From the NCBI GenBank assembly GCA_004369085.1, contig ML210178.1, positions 78,776 through 142,775 on the forward strand: 64,000 bases of DNA, in the 5' to 3' direction. Under the pieces are notes generated by a model that made no database searches, had not been told where the DNA came from, and was given only the letters and a program-made list of their open reading frames with translations. A program made the translations under genes and the position numbers. Shown here piece by piece: positions 57,009 through 64,000 of this stretch (its first letter is position 1; each line of letters starts with the position of its first letter). This DNA is from Coprinopsis marcescibilis (lineage: Eukaryota > Basidiomycota > Agaricomycetes > Agaricales > Psathyrellaceae).

Positions 57009-58126
57009 TTAAGTGCCGGGGGGAAGAGCATCGTAGATCGGGCACAGCTGATCCCACGCAGCTGTAAAATGACGTGTGAACGAATGTCCTCGTTGAAGGT
57101 GCGAAGAATAAAGCTTACTGGGCGGGTTGAAGTTGGCGACGTTCGGAACGTCTTCAGCGAAGACAACGGACAAACCCCTGTCACAAACCATTTAGCAACG
57201 AGCAGAAGTTTAAACATACACTGATTGGCTTACATGACCAAGTGCCAATCAATGTGGCTGTATTGCAGTGCAGTTCGTTGAGCAAATATTATAGTGACAA
57301 GAGGGAGATGGTGGCGCACCAATGCATAATCCAGGGGCCAGGGTTGTCAGTTCGGAATCGGATCGTAACATTATCGCCGGGTCCGCCAATGCTGACGACG
57401 TCTCTCACAGGGGGGTTGACGAAGTTGTAGGTTGAGCTACCAGCAGAACGAACCACGTGGAAGGCATGCTAGGGAATAAATGTCAGTTCGCATTGTCCAA
57501 ATTCTGCGTAAAGGGCCTAGTGCTCACGCCGTGAAGATGGATAGGATGCTAGTAACAAACATATTAGTAAAGAAGCACGAATGGGAGGGAGATGAGAAAC
57601 GGACCGGTGCGCCTCCACCACCAGGCAAGGAAAGTTCGATGTTAGCGTTCCGGGGGAGAACGTAAATACTACCGGCAGGTAGCATGTCCTGAGCAGTTTG
57701 TGCGCCACTCATAATTTGAAGCATGACGGGAACAGTGGGCTCATCGAAGGGGGCACCGTTAACGAAGAACTGGGAGGTCGGGGGGTTGAAGGCAATCTGG
57801 AAGTTGATAGCAACATCAACGTCACCAACGGCAGGGCCTCCGGGAACGGGGTGGCCCAGAGCTACCAAGTTAGCCTCGTTGAGAGGGTTGCTATTGGGCG
57901 TCTGCGTAGTGGTCGGGTCGGCGTTAGGTGCACCAATGTATCGCAAAATGGCAGAGTTAAGGCCGCCGGCGAAACCGGCAGGACCAACGTTGGGTTGGGA
58001 CCTAATCCAGTAGTTGGCCACAGGCTGGTTGGCATTGAGAACAAAAGAATAACGTTGTCCTGCAAATATGCGGATGGAGTCAACGGTGTGAGGTTGATGA
58101 TTGACGGAATCGACTTCGATGATGGT
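57009..58126 (-). pseudogene. Laccase (multicopper oxidase), 5'-truncated
   Basis: From 58126 the spliced reading is [38 protein letters not shown], a long middle exon with SAQ-type [18 protein letters not shown], a 21-nt exon (57548-57528) encoding HPIHLHG, then [32 protein letters not shown] and PGPWIMH. A 24-nt exon (57257-57234) completes CHIDWHL, and the last exons give GLSVVFAEDVPNVANF and WDQLCPIYDALPPGT. Domain 3 therefore keeps its copper ligands (HPxHLHGH and HCHxDxH). No match to the domain 1 motifs HWHG or HSH is visible between here and the TFIIE gene at 59283, so roughly the first 40% is missing. It could be a pseudogene, a rearrangement or an assembly error. Laccases oxidise phenols in lignin decay and pigmentation. 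Confidence 0.85.
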
Positions 58127-59282
58127 CTAGAAAGGGAATTAGTCACTAATCGGGTTCGTGCCGGATTTTACTGACCATTGTGAATGACCAAGTCCCGCTT
58201 TCACCGATGGCTGTGTGAAGAGATTTGAGCCTAAATGCTGCTCTGACATGCGGTCTAGAAACGGTACCTTTGCCTGGGATTTTGCGATGAATATCATACC
58301 GACTGAGTCGGATGCTCAGTTGCCCAGACATTGAAGAAGTGCAACCCTTGCGGTCCTTGCGACGGTTTGACAAAAGCCCGACAGTAAATGCTACCTCGCA
58401 ATTAGAGCCGTGCCCAAACGTCACGGCCATGGTAGCTGTTAACTTGGAAGTGTGACCGCCATCTTGACTTGTTCTGATGGTGGCCGTTTGACAGTGAGAA
58501 AGGTTTCACCTAATGGACTGGAGGAGAACTACACGAACCGTGAACGATGGATCATAAAAGAGAGTAAGAGGTGTTGTCAGAATGTTGCGTGGTGAGGTAA
58601 GGCATGCGCAGTACCGATGATAGATATCTAGGTTCAGCAAGCTCCATGTATCGCCGAAATGCAGGATTGAGATGAAAGCGAGCCCATCATTCCGAAAAAC
58701 AATGAAACGACTGGAAGTTCCTGATTGCTCGGAATCGAAATCAGGTCCCACTCTTGCGTAGATGTTACTCCAGGGGGTTGATCAAGCTGATAAGATGTGC
58801 ATATGGTGCAGAAGGGGTGAAGTGCGTCAACAGCAATGGCGTTTGGGCTGCTATGAACCGCCTAAAAGCCTGGGGCGTATACTATGCATGGACAAGATGG
58901 GAGCCACAGAATAGCCAAAGCAGCCCAAAAAGATGGTCGAGAGCAGCGAGCGAGTTACAAAGGTTCCCAAATGGATAGGTGGACATAATGCATCTGAAGA
59001 ATCGAGAGCCAACTAGAACAATCGTGGTGGCAGTTGCCAGCGGTTGGTTTGTTGGTCAGGGTGGTTTCCCACGATGTGGCTGTGCAGCCGCAAATGGTTG
59101 AGCAGTGCTCGCATCTGCTCTTTTGTCTGTGCGGTCAAGGACCACCATCGTCTCGCGCGTCCAGGCATCCAGGCAGGCCAGATTACCCTCGGACCCTTTC
59201 ACACGAACATAATACAACTTGATATCAACGGTGCATTTGGTTCGATCATCACTCAACAACTGGAAGTCAGACGCTCCCCTCA
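58127..59282. other. Expected laccase 5' region, no laccase sequence found; promoter of TFA1
   Basis: All three minus-strand frames were read from 58750 to 58150 without finding cupredoxin domain 1 motifs. The last few hundred bases should hold the promoter of the plus-strand TFIIE gene. Confidence 0.5.
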
Positions 59283-61056
59283 ATGACAACTAAAGAAGAG
59301 CAGGAAACTCTTCGTCTATTGGTTCAGCATGTTTCAAGGGCATTCTACGAACCCAAGTTCACCATTATTCTCGACCAACTAGCGAGGCATCCTGTGTGAG
59401 TGTTTCTTACTCCACCTAGCCCTACTCGTGTCGCTCGGGATCTAATGACCTTCGAACAGCCTGAAAGACGATGATCTGGCTGGTCGAATGGGTCTCCAGC
59501 CGAAAGAGCTAAACAAGGTCATTGCTGTCCTGTCAAACGATTGCTTGGTGAAGGTGTAAGTCGGCTGGTGATACACTCACGCCAAGGGCTCGCTGACGAG
59601 ATCCGATATTCAGATACAGGCAGAATGAACTCAAGGAAGGCGCTCAGCGTTCTGTGGGAAAGCAATACTACTACATCGATTATGAGCACTTCTGCAATGT
59701 CGTCAAATGGCGTATAGCGCGTATGCGTCACAAGATCGACCACAAGTTGCGAAATGTCCGTACCTTTGTGCTTTTATGCCTTCTATAACTCGCTTACCAT
59801 TGGCTGGATAGGAAATTGACAACAAAGGGTACATCTGTCCCCAGTGCAACCAATCGTACACACCGCTAGAAGCAGACAAGCTAATCGACTTTACTCTTGG
59901 TATCTTCGTCTGCGAGATCTGCCACGCCGAATTGATCGACAACGAGAATGCCGCCAGCCTTCAGGGCAGCAAAGATCGTATGATGCGATTCAATCACCAA
60001 ATGCGTTTCATTCGTGACGGTCTCCAGAAAAGTGAAGGAATGAAGCTACCTAAATTCGACGTGGCAGCGTGGGTCAAGGCAAATGCAGCTGCCGAGGCAG
60101 AACAAAGGTCGAAGATGGCTGGAGGTGGCCACGGCGCAGATGGTACAAATGGCTCCGCCGGTGCAGGCTTGAAGGTGGCGGGGTCTGGTTCTTCCGGAAA
60201 GATCGATGATGGCATTGGCATTGTCTTGGTCAAGGAGGGCGAGGGCGAAGATGAGGATAAAATGCGAAAGGAACGAGAGAAAGAGGCAGAGCTCAAGCGT
60301 GTTCAGAACGCTCTACCATCGTGGCACTTGAAGAGTACCATAACCGGAGACCTAACCGCACTCGGTGTCAAGGAAAGTGCGCGAATAGCCGCCAGCCAAA
60401 CGCAATTGTTGGGCGACGAAAGCTTGAAAGGGCTCGGTATCATTGGTGCCAGCACCGGCAGGTCTTCGCACAGTAACGAGTTTTCTGGTGGCAATGGCGG
60501 CGGTGTGACGTCGCCAACGACGGAAGACTCCAAAATGGATTTTGAGGCCCACCTTTATGACAATTACTACGCCAATCTTGTTGCCGCCACTTCTACCTCG
60601 ACTTCTGCCTCACCGTCGATCGTAGCCACTCCCAACATCAACATGAGTTCTGAATTCGGGGAAGACGATGAAGATCGCAAACCTTCCATCGAGTATCTTG
60701 ATTCCTTGAGCGACCATCGAAAACGCTCTCGGTCATTAGAGGATGTTGGATCCGGCGGTTCTAAGACCCCAAAAATGCTGAAGACGGAGAATCTGCCTAC
60801 ATTTCCCGAGCCTTCGAACGGTTATAACGGTGTCTTGGAAGAAGAACCTGTTCAACAAAACGTTACATCGGCGCAGGACCCTATGGTGCAAGGTATGTTA
60901 TCCCTTTCAGTTGTCGGACCCTGCTAATATTGCTTTGTGTGAGTGTTAGTTAATGGCAAGTTTAAAGCACTGTCACAAGTCACCGAAGAAGATCACGACT
61001 TGATGACACCGGATGAATATACGGCATACTTCCAACTTTTGGAAGAATATTCCTGA
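59283..61056 (+). CDS. TFA1: General transcription factor TFIIE subunit alpha
   Basis: The ATG at 59283 begins MTTKEEQETLRLLVQHVSRA. The N-terminal extended winged helix reads LARHPVLKDDDLAGRMGLQP and KELNKVIAVLSNDCLVKV, followed by KQYYYIDYEHFCNVVKWRIA. The zinc ribbon is GYICPQCNQSYTPLEADKL...FVCEICHAEL, with all four cysteines. An LQ-GSKDRMMRFNHQMRFIRD helix follows, then a disordered Gly/Ser/Glu tail. A final exon (after an intron near 60893-60951) carries VNGKFKALSQVTEEDHDLMT and PDEYTAYFQLLEEYS, the acidic C-terminal TFIIH-contact region. TFIIE-alpha recruits and stimulates TFIIH at the RNA polymerase II pre-initiation complex. Four to five introns are inferred near the 5' half. Confidence 0.95.
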
Positions 61057-62452
61057 CGCCTCAACCCTCTCGGATACTCCACACATGCTATGATCCCGTC
61101 AACTTGTATGGAGCGTCACAAACATGTCCGAGCTTTCGCACCACCTTAAACTTAGTTTCCGAGAATCAGGCACCTGACACCGTCTGGATTTCCCAACCCC
61201 GGCCAGCTGTGCGAAGGACACCCCCAGTTCTTTCCGTTGGACCGCTTTGGATTGCATTTTGGATTGTGAGGCTGAGGATCAGCGCCATCGCGACTGGACT
61301 ACCGGCCCACTGCGGCCCACAGTCTCTCCTGTGTAGGTCTGGTTTTACTAGCGCTCGGCCCGCCCAAGAACTTCCGATGAAAGAAGCCGGAAACGTTGTT
61401 CTGTGAAAACAAGAACTGTTCTACATAGTTACCTTACTTACCCCACTGGCGCCTTCACTCCAGGATCTATGATTCTTCCGAACTTGTAATTTCACAAGGT
61501 TCAGTCCAATCGAATGGTAATCTTATGACGTGTTTGCCATTCTTCCAATCAGGTTTCCAAGTTTGTTCCGGGGCGATCCATCATTCAAGTCATGAACCGG
61601 GCGTGTCTCCGTCGGGATAACTGAGATTAACGAACGTCGAAGAGTACTGAATGAATGATGTTGAAGTTAAAAGCACATGAACCTGTCATTTTTCTCACTC
61701 TTTGAAGGCCAAGTTGAAGGCAGCTAAAGTGGAGGCTTTTGCGACCGGAAATCCTTGCTTCAGAAGCAACTGGCCATCCACTTCTTATTAGGCTTCTGTC
61801 CCGAGTGAACTGAATTACCATTAGGTTGAATTGTTTTACCAAAAGAACCTTGAATGTGCAGTTCCCGTGAACAAAATACCTCCAAGATCTTCCACGACCA
61901 CGTTTTTCTAAAAGACAAGCAAAACCCCATTTCTACTTCGCGTATTTCTCGGATGCTCAAAGGAAGCCATCAAGAATTGGGGAATGATATGTGTTTAGAA
62001 TTTGCGTTGGTGCGTCCGCTTCCCCATAATTCCTTAGAATGATCACATGGGTTGCACATGGGGTGCTTCTAATTCCATGTTTCCTACCTTTCAGTCTTTC
62101 AGTAGATCTCAATTCGACGCATCTTGACGGATTAGAAGAGCGCCATCGACCCGTATCACCTTCGTGACCGTTGATTTCCTCTGAGTCAATACAAGACTTA
62201 AGCATCATGAGTGCCTTTTTGGTGTGTTCATGATTTTCGAATGTCGCTGAAGTCATCGCGAGGAACTGCCGACATGCGGAGTACGATGAGGTACACGCGT
62301 TGGGTTATGTTACTTGTGTACGCGTGGAACACAGCGAGGGCATTATTCTCGGATTATTAGACGTACTTTCCCAGTCGTCAACCAAAATCGTTTATAAAGC
62401 ACTTTTATAGGCTATCGTGGACTTTGGCTACCGTTTCAAATTCACTGGAATA
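61057..62452. other. Intergenic, promoter of the xylanase
   Basis: About 1.4 kb without a recognised gene. The 3' half should regulate the xylanase. A TTTATAAAGCAC TATA-like element lies near 62391-62402, about 55 bp before the start codon. Confidence 0.45.
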
Positions 62453-64000
62453 ATGTCTTCAAAACTGCTTGCTGTCGCCGCTCTTGCAGTCATATCTGCT
62501 CCCTGTGTTGCTGCTGCTGTCGGACCATGGGGTCAATGTATGATCCTGTTTTATATTTGAGTTACGAACCCTCTGATTCCCGTTGTTTTAGGCGGTGGTA
62601 ACGGCTATAACGGAGACGTGCGTACATCAGACCATCGCTTAATCTTATTTTGAACTGACCTGAGGCAAATTACAGACTACCTGTGAGTGAAATGGGCAGT
62701 TCTTACATGATATTCCAAATGACATTAAATAACGATGGTAGGCGTCAGCGGTTACAGCTGCTCCAAGTTGAATGACTGGTACTCGCAGTATGTAGTATTT
62801 ACTGCTGCTTTGAATTCTCTTTGTGTTGCATGCTAAATCAACCCAGATGCCAGCCTGGTACAGTCCCTCCAGTTACGACAACGGCTGCCCCTGTATCGAG
62901 CACTTTCATCCCGCCAGTATCTGTCACTGTTCTTCCACCCGTATCCTCCGCGGCGCCTCCTTCGGCTCCGTCTCCTTCCGCAAGCCCCAACTCTCTACAA
63001 AAAAGGTTTGCAGCTAAGGGAAAGCAATACTTTGTGAGTGTAGACATATAGTTCATCTTACATACGCTTACGAAATTACTATATAGGGCACATGCGCCGA
63101 TCCCAACACTCTCAACATCGCAGGTATGTCTGCTCCAGTTGATATGGTTATTCCGGCTATACCTTAACGGATATGTAGCCAACGTTGCCGTAATTCAGAG
63201 AGAATTCGGCCAAGTTACTCCCGAGAACTCCATGAAGTGGGAGTCTCTGGCTCGTGAGTTTTTACAGTTGAGGCAGACGCTTTATCTTACCCCTCACCAG
63301 CAAGCCGTGGAAGCTTCAACTGGGGCAATTCTGACCGACTCGTCGACTGGGCCGTTCAGAATGGCAAGTTGATTCGCGGACACACTTTGGGTAGGCAGAC
63401 TCTTATTCTGAACGCCGATCACAAGTTTCTGACGTCATGCCAGTCTGGCACTCTCAGCTTCCGGGATGGGTCAACAGCATCGGTGACCGTGCTGGTCTGG
63501 TCGGTGAATTAATAAGCTCTAGTGGGCAAGCATGCTGACATTCCGGACTACAGACTTCCGTGATCGAGGCCCACATTGCTGCTGTGGCCGGTCGATATGC
63601 TGGAAAGCTCCTTGGTATGTCTAGATCAACTTCATCCAACATATTTCAATCCTAATCACATTCTATATTCACAGCTGTAAGCCCTAGATCACAGCATATG
63701 TAACTTCTATCTACTAACCGATCTGTTAACTTGGGTTTCCTAGTGGGATGTCGTCAAGTGAGTTCCCAGTCATCATGAATCTTGCCCTATGTATCCACTG
63801 ACCTCCTTTCAGTGAAATGTTCAACGAGGATGGTTCCATCCGAGGAAGTGTATTCTCTCGAGTCTTGGGAGAGGTGAAATCCAATAATTTCGAAGATCCT
63901 GCACTTTCTAACAATGCATCTCTCTAGTCATTCGTCCCCCTCGCCTTCCAGGCTGCCCGCCGTGCTGACCCCAAGGCAGTGTATGTGAATTCTTCTGGGT
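62453..64000 (+). CDS. CBM1-GH10 endo-1,4-beta-xylanase (cut by window edge)
   Basis: A signal peptide ([20 protein letters not shown]) is followed by an N-terminal CBM1 built from several tiny exons: [32 protein letters not shown], with its cysteines and aromatic face. A Thr/Pro/Ser linker follows, then the GH10 barrel: [48 protein letters not shown] and the acid/base motif AWDVVNE near 63744-63795. The nucleophile glutamate lies beyond 64000. At least a dozen introns occur in 1.5 kb. Keeping AWDVVNE in frame requires a 2-nt exon (63675-63676) and a 14-nt exon (63744-63757); the CBM1 needs a 7-nt exon (62676-62682). The enzyme cleaves internal xylan bonds and is secreted. Confidence 0.92.

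Noticed and set aside
58146..58430. Minus-strand frame just upstream of the laccase as its missing N-terminal exon
   Set aside because: It contains none of the conserved cupredoxin residues (HWHG, HSH, WYH), although it reads into SFTM next to the laccase acceptor.
1..64000. CRISPR arrays, prophage, bacterial operons, origins
   Set aside because: No direct-repeat/spacer arrays or prokaryotic gene organisation; introns and gene families are clearly fungal.

Overview
The window looks like nuclear DNA of a lignocellulose-degrading Agaricomycete (mushroom-forming basidiomycete). Coding regions are broken by many 45-70 bp GT-AG introns. The accessory families are ones that expand in this class: F-box proteins, a NACHT STAND ATPase, 7-TM DUF6533-like proteins, single-pass TM proteins with a carbohydrate-binding-like ectodomain, laccase, and GH10-CBM1 xylanase. 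There are no operons. Gene spans run from start to stop codon and include introns. All splice models were inferred by eye.

0-28 kb is accessory-rich. In order it holds: the 3' end of an F-box-like gene cut by the window edge; a two-module single-pass TM protein (minus); a disordered hypothetical protein (minus); a small two-exon hypothetical gene (minus); an L-fuconate dehydratase/ENOSF1-type enolase-superfamily enzyme (minus); and a 7-TM DUF6533-like protein (minus). Next come a short Tc1/mariner-type element with perfect terminal inverted repeats and a broken transposase, a full-length ABCB/MDR exporter (plus), an F-box/LRR gene with frame problems (minus), a NACHT protein with a C-terminal membrane anchor (minus), and a second single-pass TM protein (minus).

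30-48 kb is mostly housekeeping: RPL28 (uL15) and RPB11 diverge from one promoter region, then the mitochondrial GTPase MTG1, a nuclear-looking disordered protein, a Gin4/Hsl1/Nim1-type kinase, and a large mitochondrial-targeted helical protein. Two gene-poor blocks (about 32-34.9 and 38.4-42.2 kb) interrupt it.

50-64 kb mixes redox and plant-cell-wall functions. It holds a ferric reductase, two tandem intronless double-GFA/CENP-V zinc proteins, a 5'-truncated laccase, TFIIE-alpha (TFA1), and the 5' part of a CBM1-GH10 endoxylanase that runs off the right edge. The xylanase model needs ultra-short exons of 7, 2 and 14 nt.

The most notable observations are the TIR-bounded transposon, the 2-nt exon implied in the xylanase, the laccase that has lost its copper-binding N-terminal domain, the tandem double-GFA pair, and the membrane-anchored NACHT protein. 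I found no RNA gene, CRISPR array or organellar sequence that I could support.
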